Assembly (NCBI GenBank): GCA_947371015.1
Contig: CANBNK010000021.1
Span: 1-54,776, forward strand
From: Acetobacteraceae bacterium
Lineage (GTDB): Bacteria > Pseudomonadota > Alphaproteobacteria > Acetobacterales > Acetobacteraceae
Length of the DNA: 54,776 bases
Reading direction: 5' to 3'
The notes under the pieces are model-generated. The model was not told where the DNA came from. It ran no database searches and saw nothing but the letters and a program-made list of their open reading frames with translations. Positions 18,634 through 27,287 of the stretch are shown here, piece by piece (position 1 is the first letter of the stretch; each line of letters begins with the position of its first letter). Position numbers and translations under genes: made by a program.

Positions 18634-19923
18634 ATGGCCAATGTGGCAGTCATCGGCGCGCAATGGGGCGACGAGGGCAAGGGCAAGGTCGTGGACTGGC
18701 TGGCCAGCCGCGCCGAGATCGTGGTGCGGTTCCAGGGCGGCCATAACGCCGGGCATACGCTGGTGGTGGGCGACCAGACCTACAAGCTGAGCCTGCTGCC
18801 CTCCGGCGTGGTGCGCGGCAAGCTGGGCATTATCGGCAATGGTGTGGTGCTGGACCCCGAGGCGCTGCTTTCCGAGATCGCCAAGGTCGGCGCCCAGGGG
18901 CTGAAGGTGACGCCGGAGAACCTGCGCATCGCCGAGAACGTGCCGCTGATTCTGCCGCTGCACCCGGCGCTGGACCAAGCGCGGGAAGCTGCGCGCGGTG
19001 GCGACAAGATCGGCACCACCGGGCGTGGCATCGGCCCGGCGTACGAGGACAAGGTCGGCCGCCGCAGCATACGGCTGTGCGATCTGGCCGAGCCGGAGAC
19101 GCTGAGCGCCAAGCTGGACGAGCTGCTGCTGCACCACAACGCGCTGTTCCGCGGCCTGGGCGCGCCACAGTTCCAGAAGCAGCCGCTGCTGGACCGGCTG
19201 CTGGAGCTGGCGCCGCTGCTGCTGCCGTTCAGCGAGGCGGTGTGGGAACGGCTGGACGACGCCCGCGCCACCGGCAAGCGCGTGCTGTTCGAGGGCGCCC
19301 AGGCGGTGATGCTGGACGTGGACCACGGCACCTACCCCTACGTCACCTCGTCCAACACCGTGGCCGGCAATGCCGCGGCGGGTGCCGGCGTCGGGCCGGA
19401 TACCATCGGCATGGTGCTGGGCATCGCCAAGGCCTACTCGACGCGAGTCGGCAGCGGTCCGTTCCCGAGCGAGCTGTTCGACGATGTCGGCAAGGGGCTG
19501 GGCGACCGCGGCTTCGAATACGGCACCGTGACTGGCCGGCGCCGGCGCTGCGGCTGGTTCGACGCCTGCATGGTACGTCAGGCGGTCAAGGTCGGCGGCA
19601 TCAATGGCATCGCGCTGACCAAGCTGGACGTGCTGGATGGCATGGCCGAGCTGAAGATCAACACCGGCTATCGGATCAACGGCCAGGTGTTCAAGCGCCT
19701 GCCGGCGGCGATGCGGGCACAGGCGGCGGCCGAGCCTATCTATGAGGTGATGGAAGGTTGGCCCGGCAGCACGCGCGGCGCGCGCAGCTATGCCGACCTG
19801 CCCGCCCAGGCGGTGAAGTACGTGCGGCGCATCGAGGAACTGGTCGAGGCGCCGGTGGTGCTGCTGTCCACCAGCCCGGAGCGCGACGATACCATCACCC
19901 TGCGCGACCCCTTCGCGGGCTGA
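18634..19923 (+). CDS. purA: adenylosuccinate synthase
   Basis: This 429-residue enzyme joins IMP and aspartate with GTP to give adenylosuccinate in AMP synthesis. The GTP-binding loop [16 protein letters not shown] (8-23), the catalytic Asp and Lys within it, [27 protein letters not shown] and [12 protein letters not shown] are all present. The length is normal for the family. An intrinsic terminator follows six bases after the stop. It forms an operon with hisZ. Confidence 0.96.
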   Translation: MANVAVIGAQWGDEGKGKVVDWLASRAEIVVRFQGGHNAGHTLVVGDQTYKLSLLPSGVVRGKLGIIGNGVVLDPEALLSEIAKVGAQGLKVTPENLRIAENVPLILPLHPALDQAREAARGGDKIGTTGRGIGPAYEDKVGRRSIRLCDLAEPETLSAKLDELLLHHNALFRGLGAPQFQKQPLLDRLLELAPLLLPFSEAVWERLDDARATGKRVLFEGAQAVMLDVDHGTYPYVTSSNTVAGNAAAGAGVGPDTIGMVLGIAKAYSTRVGSGPFPSELFDDVGKGLGDRGFEYGTVTGRRRRCGWFDACMVRQAVKVGGINGIALTKLDVLDGMAELKINTGYRINGQVFKRLPAAMRAQAAAEPIYEVMEGWPGSTRGARSYADLPAQAVKYVRRIEELVEAPVVLLSTSPERDDTITLRDPFAG

Positions 19924-19928
19924 GCCTG

Positions 19929-19978
19929 GTGGCAGGGTGGTCTTCGACAGGCCGGAGACCACCCGCCACTCGGGTTTT
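19929..19978 (+). terminator. intrinsic terminator after purA
   Basis: GTGGC-A-GGGTGGTCT pairs with AGACCACCC-GCCAC (14 bp with one bulged A) around a 12-base loop. It is followed by TCGGGTTTT, a normal rho-independent terminator. Confidence 0.85.
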
Positions 19979-20004
19979 CCAAAAAATGGTGTCGTGATCG
20001 CCTA

Positions 20005-20021
20005 GGGAGAGTAACTCTTCC
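20005..20021. promoter_or_regulatory. 17-base dyad upstream of small lipoprotein gene
   Basis: GGGAGAGT-A-ACTCTTCC is an inverted repeat with one mismatch, 45 bases before the ATG at 20067, in an A/T-richer stretch. It may be an operator or may arise by chance. Confidence 0.2.
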
Positions 20022-20066
20022 TAAATCGATCCGCCGTATCGTTCGTGCGTCACAAGGACGCGCAAC

Positions 20067-20360
20067 ATGCACAATCCTGTACGCTTCGTTACCCGTTTCG
20101 CCCCGCTGGGTGCCGCGCTGCTGCTGGTGGCCGGTTGCGCCACCGGCTCCGGCTTCAGCCAGGCTGGGGATGGCCGGGTGCAGATTGCCGGGCCGCTGGA
20201 CAGCATCGCCCGGGCACCCCGGATGCGCGCCGCGCGCGGCTGCGACTTTCCGGCCCTGGACAATGCGCTGGTGGCCAGCCAGTTGATGAATGCGACCATG
20301 GGCGGCCCGCCGGTGGCGGCGACGGTGTTCGAGTGCCACCGCAGTGCTTCGCTGCGTTGA
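20067..20360 (+). CDS. small lipoprotein of unknown function
   Basis: This 97-residue predicted lipoprotein has a signal sequence and lipobox LLVAGC (Cys24). The short mature part contains RAARGCDFPALDNALVASQ and a second Cys near the end, so a disulfide is possible. AAGGA lies before the ATG. I do not recognise a family. It is monocistronic between the purA terminator and a convergent hairpin with prfC. Confidence 0.65.
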   Translation: MHNPVRFVTRFAPLGAALLLVAGCATGSGFSQAGDGRVQIAGPLDSIARAPRMRAARGCDFPALDNALVASQLMNATMGGPPVAATVFECHRSASLR

Positions 20361-20390
20361 GCGCCTGATGCGCGGCGGCGCGAAGCGGCC

Positions 20391-20412
20391 AGGGCGCTGA
20401 AGCAGGCGCCCT
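20391..20412. terminator. stem-loop between convergent genes
   Basis: AGGGCGC / GCGCCCT pair perfectly around an 8-base loop between the stop codons of the small lipoprotein gene and prfC. There is no T-run, so it is a possible bidirectional 3' structure only. Confidence 0.4.
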
Positions 20413-20421
20413 GAGGCGTTG

Positions 20422-22059
20422 CTACCGCTTCATCTGCTCCACGCCGTGCTGTTCGCGCACGGCATGGAAGCGCAGCGCCGGGAACTCCTCCTCGGCACGC
20501 TTGCGGCGCCAGTCGCTGCCGAAGAAGGCGACCAGCTCGTCGTCATGGTCCTCGCCGCAGTCGCGCCGGTTCAGCGTGCGGAACTTTTCTGCCTGCGCCT
20601 TGTCGTCGCTGACCACCCAGCGCATCTGCGTCCAGTTGGTCTCGTTGAAGCCCGCGGGGACGCCGTATTCCACCTTCAGCCGGCTGGCCAGCACGTCCAA
20701 CTGCAACTGGCCGACCACGCCAACCACGGGCGGCGAGCCGTCCAATGGGCGGAACAACTGCACCACGCCTTCCTCGGCCAGCTGGTCCAGCGCGACGCGC
20801 AGCTTCTTGGCCAGCATCGGGTCTTCCAGCCGGATGTGACGCAGGATTTCCGGCGCGAAGCTGGGGACACCCCGGAAATTGAGGTCCTCACCTTCGGTTA
20901 GCGTGTCGCCAATTCGTAAAATGCCGTGGTTTGCGACGCCGACGACGTCACCTGGCCAAGCTTCCTCGGCCACTTGCCGGTCCTTGGCGAAGAAGAACAG
21001 CGGCGCGTTGACCGGCACCTGCTTGCCGGTACGCACCTGCTTCAGCCGCATGCCCTTCCACAGCCGGCCGCTGCACAGCCGCACAAAGGCGACGCGGTCG
21101 CGGTGCTGCGGGTCCATGTTCGCCTGGATCTTGAAGACGAAGCCGGTCAGCTTCTCCTCGCCGGGGTCCACGCTTCTGGGATCGCCCTGCCTTGGTTGCG
21201 GCGGCGGCGCGTACTTGGCCAGCCCGTCCAGCAGGTGGCCCACGCCGAAGTCGCGCAGTGCCGAGCCGAAGAAGATCGGCGTCAGCGTGCCCTGGCGGAA
21301 GGCCTCCAGGTCCCATTCGGGGAAGCCGGCCAGCGCCAGCTCGGCCTCGTCCTTCAGCGCCTTCGCCCGCTCGGGCCCGACCAACTCGGCCAGCTTCGGG
21401 TCGTCGATGCCGGTCATCTGGATTGCGCTGCCGTCATCGGCATCCACCGGCAGGAACTTGTTGGTGACCAGGTCGAAGGTGCCGGCGAACTCGTTGGAGC
21501 GACCGACCGGCCATGCCGCCGGCGTCACGTCCAGCGCCAGGGTCTTCTCGATGTCGTCGATCAGCTCGAACGGGTCGAGCGCCTCGCGGTCCATCTTGTT
21601 GACGAAGGTGATGATGGGGATGTCGCGGAGACGGCAGACCTCGAACAGCTTTCTGGTTTGCGCCTCGATGCCCTTCGCCGCGTCCAGCACCATGACAGCG
21701 GCGTCCACGGCGGTGAGGGTGCGATAGGTATCTTCGGAAAAATCCTCGTGGCCCGGCGTGTCCAGCAGGTTGAACACCAGGCCGCCGCGCTCGAAGGTCA
21801 TCACGCTGGTGGCGACCGAGATGCCGCGGTCCTGCTCGATCTTCATCCAGTCGGACCGGGTGCGCCGGGCATTGCCCTTGGCGCGCACCGCGCCGGCCAA
21901 CTGGATGGCGCCGCCCTTCAGCAGCAGGCGCTCGGTCAGCGTGGTCTTGCCGGCATCCGGGTGGGCGATGATCGCGAAGGTGCGGCGGCGCGCGGCTTCG
22001 GTCGCGACCTGGCTCGGCGGGGCGTTGCTCAGGTGGTGGGCGGGGGGCGGCGTATCCAT
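20422..22059 (-). CDS. prfC: peptide chain release factor 3
   Basis: This 545-residue translational GTPase recycles RF1 and RF2 from the ribosome after termination. The G1 motif AHPDAGKTTLTERLL, switch region RGISVATSVM, G3 LLDTPGHEDFSEDTYR and G4 FVNKMDRE are all seen. The middle has the RF3-type QFRQGTLTP-like segment (here AFRQGTLTPIFFGSA), and the C-terminal domain contains VVGVVGQLQLDVL. The length is as expected. It is a single gene with its own start and is convergent with the small lipoprotein gene. Confidence 0.95.
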   Translation of the reverse strand: MDTPPPAHHLSNAPPSQVATEAARRRTFAIIAHPDAGKTTLTERLLLKGGAIQLAGAVRAKGNARRTRSDWMKIEQDRGISVATSVMTFERGGLVFNLLDTPGHEDFSEDTYRTLTAVDAAVMVLDAAKGIEAQTRKLFEVCRLRDIPIITFVNKMDREALDPFELIDDIEKTLALDVTPAAWPVGRSNEFAGTFDLVTNKFLPVDADDGSAIQMTGIDDPKLAELVGPERAKALKDEAELALAGFPEWDLEAFRQGTLTPIFFGSALRDFGVGHLLDGLAKYAPPPQPRQGDPRSVDPGEEKLTGFVFKIQANMDPQHRDRVAFVRLCSGRLWKGMRLKQVRTGKQVPVNAPLFFFAKDRQVAEEAWPGDVVGVANHGILRIGDTLTEGEDLNFRGVPSFAPEILRHIRLEDPMLAKKLRVALDQLAEEGVVQLFRPLDGSPPVVGVVGQLQLDVLASRLKVEYGVPAGFNETNWTQMRWVVSDDKAQAEKFRTLNRRDCGEDHDDELVAFFGSDWRRKRAEEEFPALRFHAVREQHGVEQMKR

Positions 22060-22142
22060 TGTGGCGCGGATGTAGGCCCTGGCGGCCCCCGGCGCCAGCC
22101 CGCGTTCAGGCCAGCAGCGGATTGGGACGGTGGGTTGGAACG

Positions 22143-22172
22143 AAAAAGGGGCGCCGCTGGTGCGACGCCCCT
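22143..22172 (-). terminator. intrinsic terminator of rpoH
   Basis: On the reverse strand AGGGGCG / CGCCCCT (7 bp, 12-base loop) is followed directly by TTTTT, ending 32 bases after the rpoH stop. Confidence 0.85.
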
Positions 22173-22203
22173 CCGTTGGTTCAGCGGCTGCGCGCCGCCC
22201 AGA

Positions 22204-23088
22204 TCAATCGACCGCGAGCCTGCGCTCGACGATCTGCTGCTTCATGCTCTTCTGCAGCTTCTCGAAGGCGCGCACCTCGATCTGACGGACCCGTTCGCGG
22301 CTGATGTTGTACTGCTGCGAAAGCTCCTCCAGCGTCGTCGCCTCATCCTTCAGGCGGCGTTCGATCAGGATGTGGCGCTCGCGATCGTTCAGCGTCTTCA
22401 GCGCGTGGTTGAGCAGTTGGCGGCGGTTGGACATGTCCTCCCGCTCGGCCAGTTCCTCCTCCTGGGTCTCCTGGTCATCGACCAGCCAGTCCTGCCATTC
22501 GCCTTCGCTGTCGGCGCGGACCGGGGCGTTCAGGCTGTGGTCGGAACTCGCCAGGCGGCGGTTCATGCTGATCACGTCCTGCTCTGGCACCTGGAGCGCG
22601 TGGGAGATCTTCGCCACCTGTTCCGGCTGCAGGTCGCCTTCCTCCAGCGCCGCCATCTGGCCCTTGAGCCGGCGGAGGTTGAAGAACAGCTTCTTCTGCG
22701 CCGCGGTGGTGCCCATCTTCACGAGCGACCAGCTGTGCAGAATGTATTCTTGAATCGCGGCGCGAATCCACCACATCGCATATGTCGCCAAGCGGAAGCC
22801 GCGTTCCGGGTCGAAGCGCTTCACCGCCTGCATCATGCCGACGTTGCCTTCGCTGATGAGTTCACCCACCGGCAGGCCGTAGCCGCGGTAGCCCATGGCG
22901 ATCTTGGCGACGAGGCGGAGATGCGAGGTGACCAGCCGATGGGCCGCCGGTTCATCCGCGGATTCCTTCCAGCGCTTCGCCAACGAGAGTTCCTCGTCCG
23001 GCGTGAGCATCGGGAATTTGCGGATGTCCTGCAGATAGCGTGAGAGGTTGCCCTCGGGGGCCATCGGTATCGAGAGAGTGGAAGCCAT
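22204..23088 (-). CDS. rpoH: RNA polymerase sigma-32 (heat-shock) factor
   Basis: This 294-residue sigma factor directs transcription of heat-shock genes. Region 2 (HLRLVAKIAMGYRGYGLP, then EGNVGMMQAVKRFDPERGFR and YAMWWIRAAIQEYIL) and region 4 (NDRERHILIERRL, then ISRERVRQIEVRAFEKLQ) are complete. The RpoH box QKKLFFNLRRLKG, which separates this group from RpoD, is present. Length and start are normal for alphaproteobacterial RpoH. It is monocistronic with a strong terminator. No other sigma factor is near. Confidence 0.95.
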   Translation of the reverse strand: MASTLSIPMAPEGNLSRYLQDIRKFPMLTPDEELSLAKRWKESADEPAAHRLVTSHLRLVAKIAMGYRGYGLPVGELISEGNVGMMQAVKRFDPERGFRLATYAMWWIRAAIQEYILHSWSLVKMGTTAAQKKLFFNLRRLKGQMAALEEGDLQPEQVAKISHALQVPEQDVISMNRRLASSDHSLNAPVRADSEGEWQDWLVDDQETQEEELAEREDMSNRRQLLNHALKTLNDRERHILIERRLKDEATTLEELSQQYNISRERVRQIEVRAFEKLQKSMKQQIVERRLAVD

Positions 23089-23294
23089 GAAGGGTTATCT
23101 GCCTCCTGCGCCAGCGAACCCACCCCGTGACGGCGGCGGTCGGACCGGCGACTGATCCTGGCAGGATGAACGTCCCTCAAGCCCACCCGGCCGCGCAGGC
23201 CCCGGTCACGTCGGGGCGAGGTTGCGGCGCCGGGCTCATCGGCACCCGGGGGACGCTGCCAATGCTTCTTCTAGCGGGTCGCGGCGCGGCGCGC

Positions 23295-23321
23295 AAGAAA
23301 AACCAACCGTGGAGGTTGGTT
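23295..23321 (-). terminator. intrinsic terminator after the RluA-family gene
   Basis: On the reverse strand AACCAACC / GGTTGGTT form an 8-bp stem with a 5-base loop followed by TTTCTT, nine bases after the stop at 23330. Confidence 0.85.
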
Positions 23322-23329
23322 ACTCGTCG

Positions 23330-24358
23330 TTACACTTCGTCGAGCAGGGTTAACAACGCTGCCATGTCCGGCGGCGGCGGCGCGCTGAAACTCAGCGGCT
23401 GGCCGGTGACCGGATGGCGGAAACCCAGGGTTTCCGCGTGCAGCGCCTGGCGGGGGAAGGCCAGCAGGGTGTTGCGCACCTCCGCCGGCAGGGTGCGGGC
23501 GCCGGTGGGAACGCGACGAAGATATACCGGGTCCCCCACCAAGGGATTTCCCATGGTCGCGAGATGCACCCGAATCTGGTGGGTCCGCCCGGTGGCCAGT
23601 TTGCAGCGCAGCAGGGCGCAACCCTGGTCCCAGGATTTCTGCGTGGCGTACCGCGTCAGCGCCTGCTTGCCGCCGCGGGTGACCACCGCCATGCGCTTGC
23701 GGTCGGTCGGGTGGCGGCCGATGGCACCTTCGATCTCGCCCTCCGGCGGCGCGGGCACGCCCCAGCACAGCGCCAGGTAGCTGCGGTCCAGGTCGCGGGT
23801 GGCGAAGTTTTCGGAGAGGGTGCGGTGGGCGCGGTCGGATTTCGCCACCACCATGATGCCGCTGGTGTCCTTGTCCAACCGATGGACGATGCCGGGGCGC
23901 ATCTCCCCGCCGATGCCGGAGAACTCCTCCCCCGCATGGGCCAGCAGGGCATTGACCAGGGTGCCGTCGGCGTTGCCGGGTGCGGGGTGGACCACCAGGC
24001 CGGCGGGTTTGTTCAGGACGATGAGGTCGGCGTCCTCGAATAATATGGTGAGCGGGATGTCCTGGGCCTGCGGTGTCGCCGGTTCCGGCGGCGGCAGGTT
24101 CAGGGTGTAGATCAGCCCGGCCTTGGCGGGTTCGGATGGGTCGCGCACCGGCTTCTCGCCCCGGCTGAGATGGCCCTGGTCGATCAATGCCTTGACGCGG
24201 GACCGCGATAGCGAACCTATCGTGGTCGCGACGACGCGGTCGATGCGCTGGCCGTGGTCTTCCGGCGTGGCGGTGAAGACGAAGTTTTCAGGGGGATTTG
24301 GGGTGAGGGCGCTCAAGATACTGGTCGTTGTGATGGGGGTGCTGATTGTCGGCGGCAC
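23330..24358 (-). CDS. RluA-family 23S rRNA pseudouridine synthase, RluD-like
   Basis: This enzyme of up to 342 residues isomerises uridines in 23S rRNA. An S4 RNA-binding domain (QRIDRVVATTIGSLSRSRVK) precedes the synthase domain. Motif II, RPGIVHRLDKDTSGIMVVAK, holds the catalytic Asp. VLNKPAGLVVHPAPGN and TGRTHQIRVHLATMGNPLVG are further RluA-family signatures. The start is uncertain: GTG at 24358 has GAGG before it but overlaps the divergent gene, and TTG at 24316 is an alternative. The RluD type is likely but not proven. Confidence 0.88.
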   Translation of the reverse strand: MPPTISTPITTTSILSALTPNPPENFVFTATPEDHGQRIDRVVATTIGSLSRSRVKALIDQGHLSRGEKPVRDPSEPAKAGLIYTLNLPPPEPATPQAQDIPLTILFEDADLIVLNKPAGLVVHPAPGNADGTLVNALLAHAGEEFSGIGGEMRPGIVHRLDKDTSGIMVVAKSDRAHRTLSENFATRDLDRSYLALCWGVPAPPEGEIEGAIGRHPTDRKRMAVVTRGGKQALTRYATQKSWDQGCALLRCKLATGRTHQIRVHLATMGNPLVGDPVYLRRVPTGARTLPAEVRNTLLAFPRQALHAETLGFRHPVTGQPLSFSAPPPPDMAALLTLLDEV

Positions 24359-24584
24359 CGTGGGCCTCGGCGTGGTGCTCGTAAAGCGGATGAATGCCTC
24401 GGCCGGTGGGGCCGTGGTGGGTCCCTGGGCGCTGGAAGGGCAACCGGTGGGGACGCGGATGCTGAGCCTGGCGGCGGCTGAGCAAAGCCTGGCGCTGCTG
24501 GTGGCGCGGCCGGATGGCGAGCGTGTGCTGCTGTTGGACGTGAAGCAGCGCCGGGTTGTCGGCGAAATCCTGCTGCGACCCTAA
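24303..24584 (+). CDS. small single-pass membrane protein
   Basis: This 93-residue protein starts with GTG, with AGGGGGA upstream. One membrane helix lies near the N-terminus (ILVVVMGVLIVGGTVGLGVV). The C-terminal part reads as a few beta strands: AEQSLALLVARPDGERVLLL followed by DVKQRRVVGEIL. I do not recognise the family. Its start overlaps the start of the divergent pseudouridine synthase gene, so their translation starts share DNA. It is not certain, but the reading frame, RBS and topology support a real gene. Confidence 0.6.
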   Translation: MRALKILVVVMGVLIVGGTVGLGVVLVKRMNASAGGAVVGPWALEGQPVGTRMLSLAAAEQSLALLVARPDGERVLLLDVKQRRVVGEILLRP

Positions 24585-24639
24585 CTCCGCCGCTTGCGCA
24601 TGGCGAAGTTGGGCGTTAGAAGCGCGGCCTGCCTGAAGG

Positions 24640-24715
24640 GTCCCCTTCGTCTAGAGGCCTAGGACACCGCCCTCTCACGGCGGTAACAGGGGTTCGAATC
24701 CCCTAGGGGACGCCA
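24640..24715 (+). tRNA. tRNA-Glu (anticodon CTC)
   Basis: This is a 76-base cloverleaf. The acceptor stem GTCCCCT pairs with AGGGGAC, and the discriminator G is followed by an encoded CCA. The anticodon stem CCGCC / GGCGG encloses the loop CTCTCAC, giving anticodon CTC for GAG. The T-arm is CAGGGGTTCGAATCCCCTA-like with the standard TTCGAAT loop. It lies at the junction between the housekeeping block and the giant-protein locus. Confidence 0.96.
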
Positions 24716-25114
24716 GGTATTTCAATGGGTTAGTTGTGTGAGCTCCGCTCCGCATTTTCCTGGTCCCGATCGAATCTGTAACGGCCACCCCTGCCATGAT
24801 GCGGGGTCGCGGCCTGCGATTTTGCCGCCCCCCCGACCGCATGACGCTGTATCACAGTGCCAGCGACGGCCATCAGTCCGCCTGAAGTGCGGCAACGCCG
24901 CCTGCGAGTCCGATCCAGGCCCGCGCCGGAGAGCGCATCGGGTGCAACCTGGACGCCCGACCACGACTGAGCTTCGACGCGTGCGCGATGCAGAATCGTT
25001 ACGGTTTCAATCATTGCCCCTGACGCAACCTTAGGTTACTTGGGTTAACAATTGGGTAAGTTCCTTAGCATTCTTTCTGGGTGCGCACCGAAGATCGAAC
25101 GAGAAGGCACTACC
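24716..25114. other. 399-base intergenic region between tRNA-Glu and the TolC-like gene
   Basis: No gene is supported: short frames on either strand (for example 24730-25014 reverse) lack recognisable content or good starts. The last 90 bases (about 25020-25110) are clearly richer in A/T than the surroundings and should hold the promoter of the secretion operon. I see no integrase and no second copy of the tRNA 3' end in the window. Confidence 0.5.
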
Positions 25115-26503
25115 ATGACCTCATGGCGCTCAAGAATGCCCAAGCGGGTGGGCCTGGCGGGCCTGGTTCTGGCGGCGGCGCCTTGGGTCCCGGCGTTGGC
25201 GGGGGATCTTTCGGAAACCTGGCGCCTCGCGGAGAGCAGCGACCCCACCTGGCGGGCCGCGATCCATGAGCAACGCGCCGCGTCCGAGGCGCGGCCGCAG
25301 GCCTGGGCGCCCTTCATGCCACAGGTCAGCGCCAACGCCGGCTATACCTACACGCGGCAGAACATCCTCAGCAGCGACAACCGGGTCTTCGCCCGCGGCC
25401 GCAGCAACTTCCCGACGGCTGACTATGCGCTGACGCTGGAACAGTCGATCTGGAACTACACCAACTGGGCCACGCTGCGGAAAGCGCGGGCCACGGTCGG
25501 TGCTTCCGAGGCGACGCTGGAGGCGGCGCGGCAGGACATGCTGCTGCGCGCGGCAGAGCGCTATTTCTTCTCCGTGGCGGCGCTGGAGAGCCTGGTGTCG
25601 ATCCAATCCGAGAAGCGTGCGGTGGGCCGGCTGCGCGACGTGGCCCGCGCCCGCCAGCGCGATGGCACGGTGCGCGGCACGGAGGCGCTGGATGCCGAGG
25701 CGCGCTTCTTGCAGGTGGAGGCCCGCGAGTTGGAAGCCGCGGCCAACCTGCGCGACGGCCTGCAGGGACTGCGTGAGATTACCGGCCGCGAGTTCGACCG
25801 GCTGCGGCCGTTGACGACGGTGCTGGCTTCGCGCGGGCCGGACACGCGGGAGCCGCGGCAATGGGTCAGCCGGGCGCTGGAGAACAACCCGCGGGTAGCG
25901 GCGCTGCGCCTGGGCGTGCAGGCCGCGACGGCGGAAGTCACCCGACAGGAATCCGAGTATCTGCCGCGCGTTGGCGCCGTGGTGCAGCATGAGCGCCGGC
26001 GCAGCGATGGCTCTCTGTTCGGCGGCGGCAGCGATGTGGAAAGCCAATGGGGCATGCTGCGGCTGACGGTGCCGCTGTTCAATGGCGGCATGACCTATTC
26101 CCGCGTGCGAGAGGCCCGCGAGTTGTTGGCCAAGACCACCAACGAAGCGCTGGCCGAGGAGCGTGCGGTGGAACGCCGGGCGCTGAACTCGCTGAACGGC
26201 GTGATGACGGCGATGAGCCGGGTGCGCGCGCTGCGGGCGGCGGTGCAGGCCAAGGAACGCTCGATGGAGAGCTGGCAGGTGGCGTACCGCTCCGGCTCGG
26301 CGCCGAGCCTGGCGGTGCTGGAAGCCGAGCGCGACCTGTTCTTCAACCGCGCCGAGCTGGTGCGAGCGCGCCACCAGTACGTTATGGATACGCTGCGGCT
26401 GAAGCATGCCGTGGGCGGCCTGACCCCCGACGACCTGGAAAGCTTCAACATCCTGTTGGACCCGACGGAGATCGCTGTGGGCCCCTATGTTGCGGTGCGC
26501 TGA
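25115..26503 (+). CDS. TolC-family outer-membrane channel protein
   Basis: This 462-residue outer-membrane efflux/secretion protein is the exit duct of a type I secretion or efflux system. A signal peptide ends about residue 29 (VPALAG). The mature start, LSETWRLAESSDPTWRAAIH, and the two-fold repeat of long helices with strands, QVSANAGYTYTRQ and YLPRVGAVVQHERR, follow the TolC plan. The second half ends with YRSGSAPSLAVLEAERDLFF and YVMDTLRLKHAVGGL. GAGAAGG before the ATG at 25115 decides the start. It opens an operon whose next four genes all overlap, leading to a giant exported-type protein. No ABC or HlyD partner is in the window. Confidence 0.92.
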   Translation: MTSWRSRMPKRVGLAGLVLAAAPWVPALAGDLSETWRLAESSDPTWRAAIHEQRAASEARPQAWAPFMPQVSANAGYTYTRQNILSSDNRVFARGRSNFPTADYALTLEQSIWNYTNWATLRKARATVGASEATLEAARQDMLLRAAERYFFSVAALESLVSIQSEKRAVGRLRDVARARQRDGTVRGTEALDAEARFLQVEARELEAAANLRDGLQGLREITGREFDRLRPLTTVLASRGPDTREPRQWVSRALENNPRVAALRLGVQAATAEVTRQESEYLPRVGAVVQHERRRSDGSLFGGGSDVESQWGMLRLTVPLFNGGMTYSRVREARELLAKTTNEALAEERAVERRALNSLNGVMTAMSRVRALRAAVQAKERSMESWQVAYRSGSAPSLAVLEAERDLFFNRAELVRARHQYVMDTLRLKHAVGGLTPDDLESFNILLDPTEIAVGPYVAVR

Positions 26504-27287
26504 GGGCGCTTCGCGTCATCTGGCGCCGCTGCGCGCCTGCGCCAACGGGGCTGCGCTGGCGACACTGATGGCCGGCTGCTCGGCGCCCGTGCTGCTGGAG
26601 CGCAGCTTTCGGCTCGCGGCCGGGGCCGTGGCGCATGACCGTTTCCTGCTCAGCGTGCCGCTGCGGGCGGCGCCGGAGGGTCTGCTTTCCGGCTTGGCGC
26701 AGCTTGGCCTGCCAGACGCGGCGCGGCTGGCGGCCGTGGCGGCCTGGGCCGAAGCGGGCTTCCTCCACTTGGGGCTGGATGGCAACGACCAGCTGAAGCT
26801 GTACCTGGAAGCGCCGGAGGGCCTGGTCGCCTCGGGTGATGCCGGCGCACCGCTGCATCGGGCCTGGAAGTGGCGCCCCGCCACCGGCGAGTTGGCCGAG
26901 GATCGCTACGTCCTGGTGCCCCCGGACCAGGCGCGCGAACGGCTGGCGTTGGTGCCGGCATTGCTGCAACCGGCGCTGCAAGGCGCCTTGGCGGCGTTGC
27001 AGGCCCGGCCGGGCTGGCTGTTCATGCTGGATGTGCTGGGCCCGCGCGGGCGGCGCAGCCTGGATATCCGCTGCTACGATTTCGAGCGCGATGTGGGGGC
27101 GCTGGCCGCACCGCTGGCGCTGGCCGCCGCGGCGCTGGCAGTGCCGGCCGCCGCGCTGGACGCGGCACTGGCGCAGCACCGCGACGAACAACTGGGTCAC
27201 CTGGCCTTCGGCGTCGGCCATGGCGGCGCCCCGTTCCTGACCGTTTACGCCGGCGCCGAGCGCTGCGACCCCGCGGTGCTGGGGTGA
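26487..27287 (+). CDS. protein of unknown function 1 of the giant-protein locus
   Basis: This 266-residue protein of no recognised family overlaps the TolC gene by 17 bases. The N-terminus has LATLMAGC, which could be a weak lipobox (Cys31), but the hydrophobic stretch before it is short and Cys-containing, so a cytoplasmic location is as likely. The body alternates beta-hairpin-like segments and Ala/Leu helices. LHLGLDGNDQLKLYLE (93-108), FMLDVLGPRGRRSLDIRCYD (about 177-196) and GHLAFGVGHGGAPFLTVYAG (about 237-256) share a pattern: hydrophobic strand, Asp or Gly, about 8 residues, Leu-x-x-Tyr. The next gene shows the same pattern. The repeated strand pairs remind me loosely of ABBA-type prenyltransferases, without a catalytic motif I can confirm. 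Confidence 0.75.
   Translation: MLRCAEGASRHLAPLRACANGAALATLMAGCSAPVLLERSFRLAAGAVAHDRFLLSVPLRAAPEGLLSGLAQLGLPDAARLAAVAAWAEAGFLHLGLDGNDQLKLYLEAPEGLVASGDAGAPLHRAWKWRPATGELAEDRYVLVPPDQARERLALVPALLQPALQGALAALQARPGWLFMLDVLGPRGRRSLDIRCYDFERDVGALAAPLALAAAALAVPAAALDAALAQHRDEQLGHLAFGVGHGGAPFLTVYAGAERCDPAVLG

Noticed and set aside
20926-23043. 705-codon forward frame opposite prfC and rpoH
   Set aside because: It is antisense to two certain housekeeping genes.
24722-25034. Short frames after the tRNA (both strands) as genes or integrase remnant
   Set aside because: No start with ribosome-binding site and no recognisable integrase or phage motif.
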